Both the position numbers and the translations under genes were made by a program. The notes beneath the pieces were generated by a model that did not search any database, was not told the DNA's origin, and saw only the letters and a program-made list of their open reading frames with translations. 64,000 nucleotides of DNA from Glossina fuscipes (lineage: Eukaryota > Arthropoda > Insecta > Diptera > Glossinidae), in assembly GCF_014805625.2 (NCBI RefSeq), contig NW_023998431.1:4847602-4911601 (forward strand), written 5' to 3'. Positions 12,236-25,087 of the stretch are shown one piece after another; the stretch's first letter is position 1, and every line of letters starts with the position of its first letter.

Positions 12236-15200
12236 GATAGCGAAAATGCAACGAAAGAAGAAAAACTATATTCTTAGAACCTTAGGGACGGACCCTTTTA
12301 GTTGAACGTATTATTTTTTTTTGTTAATGTTCCACCTACCAAAGCACTTTTTGCGTTTCATTTTAGACACGAAGAGGGGACATTGAATACAAATTTCAAA
12401 GTACTAGGTGCTGTAAGAGCCGTAACGATATTCATGCAAAAATATGTCGAAATTTTCAATTTTCTTCAAAACTTGTTTCGGAAATACTGGTAGTGTGGGC
12501 GTGTTTGTCGTGGCCGAAATACGCAAGTTTTAAAAGTTCATTTATGAATATGAATTGGTGGTGGAAAAGACACGGAAATAAATTAGTTAGTGAGTTAGTT
12601 AGTTAGTTAGTTAGTTAGCTTTAGACGGCAGTTCGAACCTAAGCAGAGCTCACATCATTTCAGCTGTTAAGCGTGTAACGCAGCGTAAAAAAAAAGACGA
12701 TGATGATTATTGTGGGCCCGCCAAATGTGTCCTATCTATGCAAATGGATGATCATGTCGTTAGACTCGAATAGAAGTGGCAATGAAAACTGTGTAGGAAT
12801 TTTTAGCTTTTGAAAAAATTCATTACGTATCAAATCGAATTGCCTGTCCTATTGTCCTATTGACACCAGATGAGTGAGTTTGTGATAATTGCTGGTGTTA
12901 CTATCTCTGCTTGAAGAAGATGTTAAATTATTAGTTCTTTTCCTCTTCGCATCTACCGTAGGTCGAATTGATTTGATTTGTAAGCGCACTCTCTTGCGGC
13001 CATCTACCAATGGTCATCCCGCAAACAATGGCAAAATTACTTTATTGTACGACTACAATACATACTATAAGCATCCTATTAACGCTAATTGCAAATCATT
13101 TAAGAAAATGGAAGCCGTTCTTGGATCAAAACATTATTCTTCCAAATTCCTAATTAGTAAAATAATATATATTAAGTAAGCAGCTGAACAGATTAGACGT
13201 GAAAAAAATATTCTTGATATCTCGTATTCATATGATGTACCGACGGCATGGTAGAGTTAGTATATATCCACAATTCCAAAATGCGTACAAAGCAAAAACT
13301 CGAAAGCAGTTTGTTGTTTATAGCGTTATAAAAAGGAATTTTTTTTGGAACGCTATATATATGTGAATTTATGCGTTAGAAAAAACGTAACGAAAAACTA
13401 CAATGTAAGTTTTCCCTTTTTTACAACTGTTTTCAATCGATAAATAAATTTTTTTTTTCCCGGTTTTCCGTTATCGATATATAACAAAAAGTTTGTGAAC
13501 TTAACATTTAAATATTTATGAAGGAGTAATGTTATTCATTTGTGTGCTTTTTTTGCATTTAACACTCGATGGTTGATCGGGTGTTTGCATTGAAATTTGA
13601 GAATGGGTTAAGGGCGCCTGCATCTATTTTAAGTTCTTAACATAGCTCAGGATGAACGAGGTGTACACTTTAAGTGCATAGTTGACGAAATGAATTGCAA
13701 TCTGAGCGAAATATTTAAGAAGCGATTTACAACAAGGAAAGTAATGAAGACAAAAAAATGTAAAAAATTTGGATCCTCTACTAACGATGCTAAATATTTC
13801 AAAGCTATATTGTAATGCTCGTTTTAGCTCTGTTTGCGATTTCAATCAGAGCGACCAAAGTTTGTATGTATTTAATTTAATCATGAAAAGGTATAACTTT
13901 CTGAAAATTGTCCTAAAAAATCATTTTTATCTAGTCACGACTATTATAATACTTCTAATCACCAAGCAAGAGAAGGACATACACATAATTTTGTGTTTTG
14001 AGTCAACGCCTGCTAATAGGATACAGCAGTCAGCATTTCTATGAAGCACTTCCAGTAAGCAAGCAACCTTGTGAGTACCTCTGGAGTAGTTTGTAAAAGG
14101 AGTTCTACGATCATTTTGTACACGTAGTTTTAATGCTTAAACTTAGGACTGCGATAAGTAAAGTGCCGCTTGCATTCTTAGGAATAAGGCTTACATTCAA
14201 TTCAGTAATTCGGTGTATAAGCAAGATTGCTAGTTTTTGCTTCGCCAGCAATCACATTATGCTATATGCAGTCATAATAGTCAATAATTTTTTTCTACAG
14301 TTCATATTGACCCTAATGGGGCCACGATGTGTGTTTCAGTCACATTCCAATGTTGTATTTAAAATGTTGAATCACTTCAAATTGCATATCCAAAATATTT
14401 ATGACCCATGTTAATGTTATATAAAGCTTACTTGGACTTGGACATAATATGTAAATAAATTTAGATTATAACGAAAACCAATAATATTTTAATTATATGC
14501 ATAATTGTGATAAGTGACTGGGAGTCGCATCGTGACATCGTTATAAAAACACGTAATACGAGTACGGTTAAATTAGTCATCGGCAATCATATTTATTTAA
14601 TTTAATTTTTCTGTTCATTTTTTGTCCTTTCAGGTGTGCCCAAGTGTGATATTATTTAATGTAATTCCGTATTCAAAAAGCAAGATCAATATCAAAGTTG
14701 AATTGCGCCGGTATATCAAATATGAGAAATATATTTTTGTTCTAAATTGGCAGTACAGTGGTAGACGTATGCACCAATTTAATATCATAAACGTGATTGG
14801 TGTTTCAGCTACGCTTGGTTTCGTGCAACACAAAAAGTATTTTTTTCCAATTTTGATTATGTTAAGCAAAGAAGTTGCATTAAACTTTGTTTGCGAGATG
14901 AAATTCCTTGCGCAAAAACGCTTAGGACATTGCAGAGGGAATTTGGTGAGCAGCAGTAAACCTGTCTTTTCTTTTATTTAATGGCATAACTTAAGAACAA
15001 AACCGTGACGTGAATATAAAAAAGCTGAACTGTAAAGCGTAGTTTTGACACTCAACATACCATTACCTACTACCTGTTTAAGCCATTTTTCAAAATTTGA
15101 AAGTTTTTTTTCTTCTTTTAATATCAATTTGAAAAACTTACTAACTAGAATTTATTCGCCCGTTCGGCTGTTAGCCGAAAGACCCAGTTTCGAATTCGGG

Positions 15201-15904
15201 TGCAGTTAGGCGGTGAATTGCATTTTATTCAATATGTTTGGTGAAATGTCAAAAGGCGTCAGTTAGAACTTTCTAATTTTTCTTTACAATGTATGCATGT
15301 TCGTATGCAATTTTTATTTCTTACTTTTGCGCAGTTTTCACATCGTAAGCAAGAGATGAAAGGGTATTATATTCCTTTTTCAAGATATACGCAACAACTT
15401 GAAGGATATTTCAGAGACGTTCTTGATCTAAGAGTCTTTCTCTCTATCCATCGGTTTCGAACGGTGACAAAAATTTATATATCGATTGAAAGTTGTTTCA
15501 CATAGATTGTTGTCGAAAACTAGAAAACGAGATCGAAGGGCCGTCGCACAGTAAAATTTCAATTGAAAACTTCCACCTTCTTGAAAGTAAACAAAAATGC
15601 GTTTTTTGCTCAACACTCATGAACTGCAGCAATAAATATGCGTACATTCCATGGGCATATGCTTAACAGCCCGTGCACAGAAATTAGAAAAAATCACCCA
15701 CATCCATCCAATATTAAACAATATCGAAATTTCATTTCTCTCCAAATTTTTTTTTAGAGTAAAAGTGTTGAGAACAAAGTATTCGATCACTGTCATCTTC
15801 AAGTCATCGATATTTCCCCAAAATAAGAGCAGACAGTAAGGAATCGTTTGAAATGCATTTAATCGTTTCTTTCATATAATTAACAAGAGGGCATCAAAAA
15901 TTTA
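12236..15904. other. Non-coding, AT-rich
   Basis: Contains a GTTA microsatellite (12,590-12,620). Just beyond it is a T-arm-like motif (minus strand AGGTTCGAACTGCC, about 12,632-12,648) that may be another SINE relic. Several 60-120-codon ORFs (12.9, 13.8, 14.1 and 14.6 kb) are Lys/Ile/Phe/Asn-rich without domain signatures, and I judge them random. A further T-arm-like motif (GTTTCGAATTCGG) lies near 15,190. Confidence 0.45.
12590..12620. repeat. GTTA tetranucleotide microsatellite
   Basis: About seven tandem AGTT/GTTA units. Confidence 0.9.
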
Positions 15905-16115
15905 AGGTACGCAAATTGAAACGGATCCATTGGATAGATGTGTCCAATGGTAATCATGGTGTTGCTTCTCCAATCTCTAGTCTGGCAAAAAATTTGTAAA
16001 ACCACTCACTCATTGGTTGCTTAGAGGGAATGAATGTTCACACTCAACAACAATCATTGGCATTGTTTATCGCAAAAAAGATGAATATGTTAGATGAATA
16101 TTTAAGCAGGAATTT
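15905..16115 (+). repeat. Dispersed repeat family C, copy 1
   Basis: About 200 bases match, in inverted orientation, the region 33,100-33,300. Shared blocks include 'TTTAAGGTACGCAAATTGA', 'CGGATCCATT', 'CAATGGTAATC', 'TCTGGCAAAAA' and 'ATTGGTTGCTTAGAGGGA', in the same order and spacing with scattered substitutions. The class is unknown, with no coding character. Confidence 0.7.
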
Positions 16116-17184
16116 AGTTACAGGTCTTGTACTTGTTTCCAAGTATTTCATAGTGCGGCTATAATGCCTACGAAGTGGGCATTTAAGATTCGTTTCAAGA
16201 GCAGAACATGAGCACATGCCTGGCCTTTGTTTACGATAACGTTTATTGTATGTATCTATAAACAGATGTATTGAAATTTACTTCGAAATATCGGTATTTG
16301 TGCATTTTTGCTTCAAGACCATCCCAAGTGACGCATAATTTATTATTTTCTTTGTTTCAGCGGTGTATGATTTATTAGGCGTTTTCTTTTTTTGCTGCCA
16401 AATTTATTAGAAATTGAGTATTTTTCAATATGAATATAAGTACATTTTTGTATGTGCATGCGATCAAACAGAGATAAAAAGGGAAACAAACAAACACAAA
16501 AAAAAAAAAAAAAAAACAAGAGAAAAAAAAAAAAAAAAAAGTTTACTGTGCATCAGTAACATTACATTATTTTTAATGGTTTTTATTATTTATACGCAAT
16601 TCATGTTTTTTCGGTCTTTCCTCGCATTTATTGCCAGAGTTCATTAATCATTGCCTGTATTTCACTCAAGTCTAGACGCAGTGTGAACTAAATTGCTAGT
16701 AATTGTAATAAATATTCGGTAAGAGCTGAATGTGAAAGTTTTTATAGTTTTCGGCTTTATTTTTTATATTTTTTCTTATTTTCTTTCTCTTATTGAAAGG
16801 AAATAGATTGAAATAGATTTTGAATAAATAAGTGCAAATGAATTTCACATACCTACACTCGGTTAATTTAACTAAATTTCTCTTGTCACATGTGACATTT
16901 ACATATCATATCACGTTAGTAGAAATTGAATAACGAACTATTCACCGAAAAGTTGTACTATTTAGCATTGGATAGCGCATATACATTATTCTGTATTCAT
17001 TTATTTATTTACCAACTAATAACTAACTAGACGAACTATAAAACAAAGCAAAACTAAAAATTTTAAGCTCATACTAACTAATTTACTCAAAGGTAATAAT
17101 AATCCGAAAAAGAGAAACTTATTTAAATTTAACCGTCTAGAGCACATTTAATTAATTAAGTTACTTTTACGTTACTATAATTTT
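16116..17184. other. Non-coding, with poly-A tract
   Basis: AT-rich filler with a long interrupted A tract at 16,498-16,541. No supportable gene. Confidence 0.5.
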
Positions 17185-18485
17185 TCAATTTGTAACTTTA
17201 TTATTTGCATTATAATAACAGTGCACTTTTAATAGTAGTGTAATAATAGAATCAGCAAACTGATCATAACTGCTGTCATTAAGTCTACATAGCAAGCTAA
17301 ACGTACTAAAGAGTGAATAATTCGTGCCGCAATGAGTTTTAGGAATATAGCGTCGTAAAGATGGACTCATCGGATCATTGGTTAAAAGATAAATAGGAAG
17401 AGCAAATCCAGCGCCGAATCAATTTAACCACAAAACTACGACGATCATTTCCCCTCTCTACCGGGATCACAAGGCAGGCCGCGTAAAGCAGTGCGCGGAA
17501 AATTTCTCCGAACAGACTCTATCCGATCGATGCGAAATTGGTAAAAAGGTGCCAAAATCACGACATAATATTCCAAAATCGAACGAAAAAGGGCAGTGTG
17601 CAGATGTCTGCAAACATAGGGGTCATTAAATTCTTTAGCACGTTAAAACCGACTTATACCTGTTAACGGCTAACGCAATGTGAAGATTAAACTTGAGCCT
17701 GGAATCAAATAAGGCGTCCAAATCTTTACTGATGACAGAACACCAGTAATTCAGAGATGATAAATCAGATTGCACCCCATCAGCGTCCACCATTCGGTTA
17801 CCACAAATATAAATTTTCACATCATCCGCCAACATAGGAATTTTAGAAAGTGGACACTTCGACTTGACGAACGTCCAATGAAACCAGTATTTTCCGCAGG
17901 AAAGTGCAATTAAATAACACTCTTTGTATACGTTCAGTAAGGCAATAGAAAAAGCACGGAACAAATTCTCAAGGAAGCCAAGTCAACAAAGCTTTAAAAC
18001 CGAAAGTTCATGATTCACTCTATCAAATGCTTTTGAGAAGTCCATATATATCACATCTGTCTGCTTGGCCAAAGCAAAGGCCTGAGAAATATCAGCTTAT
18101 GTAAACTCCATCAAAATTAGTAGATGCTGATCTGATTTTAAATAAGCCGTACTGATATGGCGATAACACTTGTATTATGGCCAAACGCTAGACAATAGAC
18201 AGAGGCTTCCAATAACTTAGGTTGGACACTGAAATTTGTAATGCTTCTGCAATTATTAATGTTGTCTCTGGAACAACTTTTATTCGAAAGAACAATAACA
18301 CTAGCTTTCCATGCTAAGGGAAAGTAACAAACTATAAGGCAGCTGCACAAAGCACAATGCCTGAGAATACAGGATGGAATACCATCCTGAACCGAAGACA
18401 ACTGAACTTGCGAGTAGACAATGTAGAAAAGCAAGCAATTCTTTTGCTTTGAAGTCAAGGTGATTTCCATTTCGGAATTTTGTTG
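17185..18485 (-). pseudogene. LINE reverse transcriptase relic (CR1/jockey-type, family 2)
   Basis: Decayed ORF2 of a non-LTR retrotransposon read right to left. In order on the minus strand, broken over several frames: 'DGIPSCILRHCA' and 'NINNCRSITNFSVQPKLLE' (RT fingers, compare the intact DGIPSCVLKSCA and KLSVLPKLFER of the 56-kb element); 'MDFSKAFDRVNHELSVLK' near 18,030-18,050 (RT motif A); 'PMLADDVKIY' near 17,815-17,835 (catalytic ADD motif retained); 'SLNYW', 'FDSRLKFNLHI'; then 'NDPYVCRHLHTALFRSILEY' and 'IDRIESVRRNF' near 17,500-17,630. It ends with an R-R-Y..TNY..F..LCR-type C-terminal tail near 17,200-17,370. Stops and frameshifts are frequent. It is clearly related to, but much diverged from, the element at 55-59 kb, so it is a different and older family. 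The 5' half (endonuclease, ORF1) is absent. Confidence 0.85.
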
Positions 18486-20125
18486 CTATCGCAAAAGCTG
18501 ATTGTGCTTAGGGCCCATTAAATTTTTGGTGTGGTCTAATCAACTGTTTAGTTGATGATGAGAGTGAAGTTCCTCTTAATGTCATGACCTTCCCTGCCCT
18601 TGAAATGGCAAAAAGGCATTCTCTGCACAAGCGGACGACATTTTTTGGTGAGTTATAGTCAAAAAGCAAGCAAACGAGTTGAAAATGCACTTAAGGTACG
18701 ACGTTTCATATATACATAGGACTTTTGGGTGAGCAGTCGAAGAAAATTCAAATGATTTCTTCGACAATTTCACTGCACAAGAAAAAAATTTCACTTGTTT
18801 CAAAATTACTGAATACATCCACAAAACATATCAAATTAAGTTCAGTTTTTAAATAAGTTAAGCACGTTTACATTCTGAGATAAATTCAAAAAATCACTAC
18901 GCGCTTGTGAGTGGGATTTTAGGTCAATTTATTTCTACGAAATTTTGAATCGATGTTGTCGCAGATTTTTGTAGCCAACCCCAAAGTATAGAAAATATTC
19001 GCTTTGTGAGAACGGTAGCAGCATGCAAAATTACGCTTCAAAGATTCTATAAAGCATGTATATATATTTCAGATCAGTTTCGAACTGCGAAGGGTGTCCG
19101 TAAACCTGCCCAACTCTGTGCTTGTCTCTGATGAACACAAAAATTAAGATATCGATAAAGGTTGATAACAATACTGGAAGCTTCTGAGTACATGTTAGAA
19201 AATCCAAGTCCAAGAACGTGCCGACAATGGAACATAAACTGAAAAAAGTTCTTCTGTTGTCACAACCAAAAAATTTCTGCTTTACATTACTAATGAACTA
19301 CACAAGATATAACAAGAAAAATTCCTCTGTATATTCTATGAGTGACTCGTATTTTTACAAGTATTTATACATATTATAAAATATGCAAAATTTTTTGTTT
19401 TGTTTTTTTGTTTTTTTTTGTTTTTTGTGTTGAGCTTGGGAGAGATTCGAGGGTAGGCGAAAACAATTTTGTTCTACTTGTCAAAATAATGCTTAGACAT
19501 TTTCGTTATTCAGTTGGTGAAGGTGGGTATACCAGTGAGCCGATTGATTTTCCAGCTTACAGCAACGTATGCGTCGTTTATTGACAAAGCATCCTAGCGT
19601 CAAGGACGGTGATTCAGAACCATTTCGAGACATCCTCAGTCATATCAAGGCTATGAGCGAATTTGAGCCGGTTTTGGACATTAATTAAATTGGAAATAAC
19701 ATCACTGCATCAACTTTTGAGATCTTTGCGAATATTTCCAAAAAAAAAAAACTCTTCACCCAAGAAATTTACTCTTAGAGAGAGTTTTTTTGACTTGTTT
19801 TTCCGCGGTAAGAATTAGAATCGATCTGACAGCAAATCGCTTGTAGATAATAGAAAAAATTTAGCAGTAATTTATGCGTATTGAAAAACCCCTTCAAAGG
19901 ATTAAATGTAGTTAAGAATTCGTTTGAATATTTTTTTTTTCAAAATTTAACAGAAAATTACTTTATTTGAGAAAGTTTCTAAAAGCAGAAAATCTGAAAA
20001 ATTGAAGATTGCTATGTGTTTGACAACTCTGCACTGAAAAAGTTATCTACGGCTCGGCAAATGGAAGTGTTGAAAATTGTGCAACATTTGCGGAAAATTG
20101 CTTCCGGCTAATGTTCTATATAAAC

Positions 20126-20164
<39 letters not shown>

Positions 20165-21829
20165 TGTACTTCTCTGCCTACATTTTGCTTGTAGTTTAAA
20201 TGAATTTATTGTTGTTGCATGGTTTTACGAAACTCTTGCCGCAATCAAAAAAAACAAAAGGAGAAAGGAAAGGAAGGCAGCACAATGTGCGACATTAACC
20301 ATTGAAATTTAAATTTTACAAATGTTTGTTTCGCACTTGTTGACGACCGTAAGGACAAACTTCAATTCACCAACTGTCGACTTAGTTGTTTTTTTTTTTT
20401 TTTTTTTTTTGCGCTGCATCTTTTACGTTATGGGTCTCCTTTTCTAAATCCTTCTTAATCTGTTTGGCTTTAATTTAATTCGTGTTTTTTTCAATTTTTT
20501 CCCTTTTTTTTATTACAAATGTCTTGTAATTAATTTTTACTTCGTTTTTGGTTTTACTTGTTTTTTTTTTCACCCATGATTTTTGTGTTTGTTCTTTGGC
20601 AAGTTTATATAGGTTCGTTTTTGGTGGTTTCGCTTGCTTTAATTGTTAAAGTTTTTAATCTGAAAACTTTGCTTTTTCTATTAAATAGATTTGTAAAACT
20701 AATTTTGTGATTTATGTCCAATGTCAAGGTTTTAATGGGATTAATACGGTTTCGTTAGCTAAACGAGACATTTTTATACAGTTTTAGTAAAAAATTATAA
20801 TACAAATTATTATTAAAATCTTTATCACAGATGTTATCTCATTGTATTACAACGAATGAAAATTCCACAATAAAAAGATTCCACAATAAGTAAGGTCAAG
20901 AGTATGTTCATTCTCTCTTGTGCGCCAAACGCTGCACCGAGTTAATGCCAAAGAAAGCCTTAATTGAAATGGTATTATTAGTAATGACTAGGCGAAAAGA
21001 TTGAAAGGCGTTTCGATAATCAAAACATCGATGACGCGTCAGCTCGCGTCATTAAGATCATGGATTTTTATAAATAGTTTCATAAAATATCGGCAAGAAG
21101 TTCGATCTCTTGTAACGTATGTCACCGTATAAGTCTGACACGTCTACGAGTGGAGAAAGTACTGTTAACCGCTTTGGTTGGCAATTTGTTGCGAAATTGC
21201 GAAACACTTCGATCTCAAATGGTCTACGGTGGCTTAGCAGTATACAGTAGCAATTTATACAATTGCTTTTAACGGAATTCGACCGATTTTGCAATAATTC
21301 CAAAATAGGAATATCCAATAAACCTTTAATCATCTAAAACAGATTAATTAATTTAGTAGCTGAGATTTCGTAGATTGTCCCTTAACATTAATAATAATAA
21401 TTCGATAGTTGTAAAAGTGTTTATTAACTACAACTTCATTTACAAATTCTATTGTCACTTAATTTATTTATTTTTATTATACTCAGCAGTATTTCTGCTT
21501 ACACTTACCCACTCAGGATCTCATATTTCACCCATCTTCATCTATTTCGCATTAAACGTTTATAATCACTTTTATTCCCAAATAAATTTCATCAATTCTT
21601 TTTTTCCCCTGATCCTCAATCAATTGTTATGTTAGGAATCGATTTTCAAACTTGATCTGTAGGGTTACACCAGAATGATTTGGATTTATCTACAATTCAT
21701 TTTTGATAAAGGATCTAAATAAATAATTTTATGTCGTTATTTTCCAATTAGTCTTTTCGTAATGTTTAATATATATGCCTTAAGGAACGTTACGCTATGT
21801 TAAACATGTGTAGCTAATCCGTTACATAT
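18486..21829. other. Non-coding, AT-rich
   Basis: No gene supported. It contains a possible very decayed family A fragment near 18,960-19,210, A/T homopolymers (19,740; 20,390-20,411) and an AT microsatellite at 20,126-20,162. Confidence 0.45.
20126..20162. repeat. AT dinucleotide microsatellite
   Basis: A nearly pure AT tract with short TACA interruptions at its left end. Confidence 0.9.
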
Positions 21830-21879
21830 TGGGTGGTATGTGTGGGTACGTTTGGTCAGTGTTAAAGTTACGTCGAAGA

Positions 21880-22275
21880 TGCTTGTAAATGACTAGCATG
21901 CGAAAATTTTCCCACATCTCTCTGCTCCTCTATTAGATGACGATTACGTAAACGGGTTCCGTCTAAGTACACACGTAACCGTGGATTCTTACTTTTTTCC
22001 GAACAATTTATACTGTGAGGAACCAAAGTCGTCCCTCGTCCTTTCGGCCTCACAGGTTCTTCGTCTCTGAGGGGGAGTGCTAGAGTAAGTTAGGCTAAGA
22101 GAGTTAGGATTACGTAAAGAGAAATCAGAGTAAAGAGAAATCAGAAGAAGTTGAGAATAAATAGTTTAAGCCGAAGTTTAGTCAGTTTACTCAATTCTAG
22201 AGTAAGTTAATAAAAGTGAGTTGGTCGCTGGGTGAGTAAAAGAGTGGAAGTTATGGACTAGTTCGTGCGTTTACA
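21880..22275 (+). mobile_element. Possible LTR-retrotransposon 3' end / LTR
   Basis: A purine-rich tract GAGGGGGAG at about 22,067-22,076 stands immediately before TGCTAGAGTAAG. This resembles the polypurine tract and TG-start of a 3' LTR in copia-type elements. The LTR-like stretch, with repeated AAGAGAAATCAGA units, could end near 22,275 at ..TTTACA. Sequence from 21,880 to 22,066 has coding-like composition in the plus strand (Arg/Ser-rich, two stops), as expected of a decayed pol end. No second LTR or integrase was found, so this is tentative. Confidence 0.3.
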
Positions 22276-23489
22276 ATGATGGTGGTGGTCTTTAAATTAA
22301 GAATAAGAAACTTATTTTTGAAGTACAAAAAGGGGAAATTGTAAATGTCAACGAAGAAATACCTGGAGTATATTTTTCAAGAGGAACAATACTTTAAAAA
22401 TATATAAAATATCTTATATAAATTCAAATTGAGAAAAGAAAGCCATTAAATCTGTGTAAATAAATTTTATGAAATACAAAAGAAGCCCGCCAGAATTTGA
22501 CATTGTTGCAGCGATGATCAACAGGAGAACAGAATCGCAGAAAAACGAAGGTAAAGGAAGAAATTTCTTGTGAAACAAAACCTGAAGCCGCTGAGCTACC
22601 CCAGCACCAGGTTTTTGACAAAAATAGCCCTCACAACACCGCCAATCTTCTATCCGCAATATTCGACCGCAATTAGAGATTAGAGTATGATTCGCATGAG
22701 TGGATATGGTACTCGAGGTCTTGGCTGACGGCATGCGATCGCATACGACGACGAGCTCGAGTGTGCATGGCATAGGCGTACGCCAGCCTTTGCAAAACGC
22801 TATCAGCAGCGACTTTTCCCGTTTATCCAGATATTTTCATTTTGATGTTGAAGGTAGACAAATACTACTTCACCTTCCTTCCTCTCGCCCATTACCTATT
22901 ATCTTTTTAGACCACCGCCGTATCCACGCGTATAAGGGGCCTCTTAGCCGCTTGATCGCAGAAAAAAAAACTTTCTTTAATTGCAAAAAAATTTATTAAA
23001 ATAGCGACAGCCTAAGCCTAATACATGATTTTATTGCTCCCCTTTTATTAATTGAACTTTAAATAAAAGCAGTTGTAGTAAGCGACCTAAAAAGCTGCAA
23101 GCTGGAAGAAGTAAATAATTTATAGTTTCAAAGCCATGTATAGAATATTAATTAATAAAAATATTTAAATTAAAATGACTTCTAATGTATACGAGTTTAT
23201 TGAACTTGAAGAAAGTGACCGTTGAAAAATTCGTGGAAAATCAATTTTTCCTTTTTGGCTAAATAGATGTTTTGAACCCTTTAGCAAATGTGGAGCAGAA
23301 TTCATCAGTTGAAACAAGTATTTTACTGATATGTGAAACTGTAGGTCTATCCCTAAGCGTTCTCAGGCTCATGTCTTGCTTACTTCCTGTTTTTTTTAGT
23401 ACTTCAGTACGGTAACAAATGTCTTAGAACGCATGTTCGTTCAATTAGGCACACTTCGAGACCAAAATTGCTACGTTAAGGCAATCGTT
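22276..23489. other. Non-coding; unexplained GC-richer block at 22,610-22,950
   Basis: Mostly AT-rich, but 22,610-22,950 is distinctly GC-richer, with long overlapping ORFs on both strands (99 and 119 codons). Neither translation shows a motif I recognise. It may be the remnant of an unidentified transposon or a diverged exon. Confidence 0.35.
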
Positions 23490-24303
23490 GAGTAGGCATA
23501 GGACTGCAAGTGAACCCCTAAGCCATCGCAAACATGCATAAGCTTGGTAACCGATAATACAATTAATTTTCGACTCATAGTCACTTTTTAAAGTTAAAAT
23601 TTAGTTCAAGTACGACATAGGTAAATCGTGCATATTAAGAAATGTTGCTTTAATGGACTTTGAAGAGTCCGTTAACGAGAATAAGTGATAGGCGTCATTT
23701 AGGTTCTTGCAAACAACTCTGAGCGGGTTAAACAGTTCGTAATTATATTTGCATTGACTAAGCTTTATCAGGATAAAGTGCCTAGAGAACCGGTTAGGGA
23801 CATTAAAGCCTATCTCACAAAGTAATGCGGGCAAGTCAATTGTACCATTTATTAATTTGATTAAGTAGGAAACCCCAAGAGCAAATCTACGTTTCTCCAG
23901 TGACGGTAAGGATAACAGAAGCAACCTATTTTCATAGGGGGTGGAAGAGGGGCAATCGGGTCCCAACCCAAATTCCTAAGGGCAAACAGCAAGAATTGCT
24001 TTTGAACCGATTCAATTGAATCTACGTAGCACCTATATGAAGGAGACCACAAAACAGAGGCGTACTCAAGTATAGGTCTAACAAAACACATGTAAAGCCT
24101 TTTCGTAATATAAGGATCATCAAGCTCGTTGGACCACCTCTTTATAAAACCAAGCGCGGTTCTAGCTTTGCTTAACGAGAGCTCAATAGGCAAATTGAAG
24201 CGTAACCTATAATCAAACAGAACGCCTAAATCTGTGAACGAATCGACGTCTTTCAACTTGTGCGAATCAATGAAATATTGAGTACTGAACGACTTCCTTC
24301 TTA
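23490..24303 (-). pseudogene. 5'-truncated CR1-type LINE, same family as the 55-kb element
   Basis: The minus-strand sequence matches the 3' part of the LINE at 58,735-59,530. The protein starts near 24,290 within 'KSFITQYFIDSHKLEDVDS'. It runs through 'TDLGVLFDYRLRFNLPIELS', 'LDDPYITKRLYMCFVRPILEY', 'SYRCYVDSIESVQKQFLLFA' and 'NLGWDPIAPLPP'. After a frameshift near 23,940 it continues 'RRFALGVSYLIKLINGTID' and 'VPNRFSRHFILIKL', ending at '..DLPMSYLN' (stop near 23,601). The 3' UTR is also conserved ('TTATCGGTTACCAAGC', 'GCATGTTTGCGATGGCTTAGGGGTTCA'). It lacks RT, endonuclease and ORF1, the usual result of incomplete target-primed reverse transcription. It keeps 'LEYASVLWSPSY' in frame exactly where the longer copy has lost one base. 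Confidence 0.92.
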
Positions 24304-25085
24304 TACCTTGCCTTATAATTTCTTAGGTCATTTCGCTACACTTACAGAGCGTGAGAAATGTTCGAGGAGAAATGCCGCCGTGAAGAAAGAACGAAGAAGA
24401 CTATTTGAACATAGAGCGGAGTTTTTGGGCTGGTGGTATTCTAGACTAATGGAAAGAATAAGAAAAAAATTATTATAATGAAATGACATATCAATAACAC
24501 GTTTCACAACTTTAAACGCGTTGTCTTCAAAATACGACTCGTCAAAACGGAGCACGGCATAACGAATCGAATTATTTTCATTTTTTTTATTCGAATATCT
24601 TACAACATATTTAAAATGACGTTCTCTAGTAAAGTACGAATCGGATTTTTTTTTACAATAATTAAAACATTTTTTACTTTTTCATTTCATTCAAATACTC
24701 GCCAATTGCACAACACACCATGCATTCAAAATCCGATACGTGTTTCACTAGAGGTGGGATACGGGAGTGTACATTGAAAGTGTTTTTTTTTTACTTTTAA
24801 ATTGAAAGCACACAAAGTCACATAGCATGGCGCGGAACCCTTTAAATTGAACATGGCCCGCGAGAATAGCTCCAATGTTGGAATTTTTCCGATATTTTAT
24901 GCTTGATAACTTCCTCCATGTTATTGTTCTATTACCTTTTGATTCTTAAAGCAAAAAAAAACATTTTTTTAAAGACCGTTGTAGTGATTTCTTTCTAACG
25001 CCTTAAGATTTGTCAAAATTTCAAAAATTACCCGCCTATACGATTTCATGACAGTCAACCATATGTGAGCCAAGCATTAGACGCT
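24304..25085. other. Non-coding, nothing identified
   Basis: AT-rich, with a 72-75 codon ORF on each strand at 24.26-24.55 kb that are simply complementary to each other. Confidence 0.5.
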
Positions 25086-25087
25086 TA

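Noticed and set aside
12889..13179. A 96-codon ORF as a host gene
   Set aside because: No splice or homology support. The composition changes from Leu-rich to Lys/Tyr-rich without any motif.
16414..16647. Possible small Lys-rich protein
   Set aside because: The Lys-rich part is only the translated poly-A tract.
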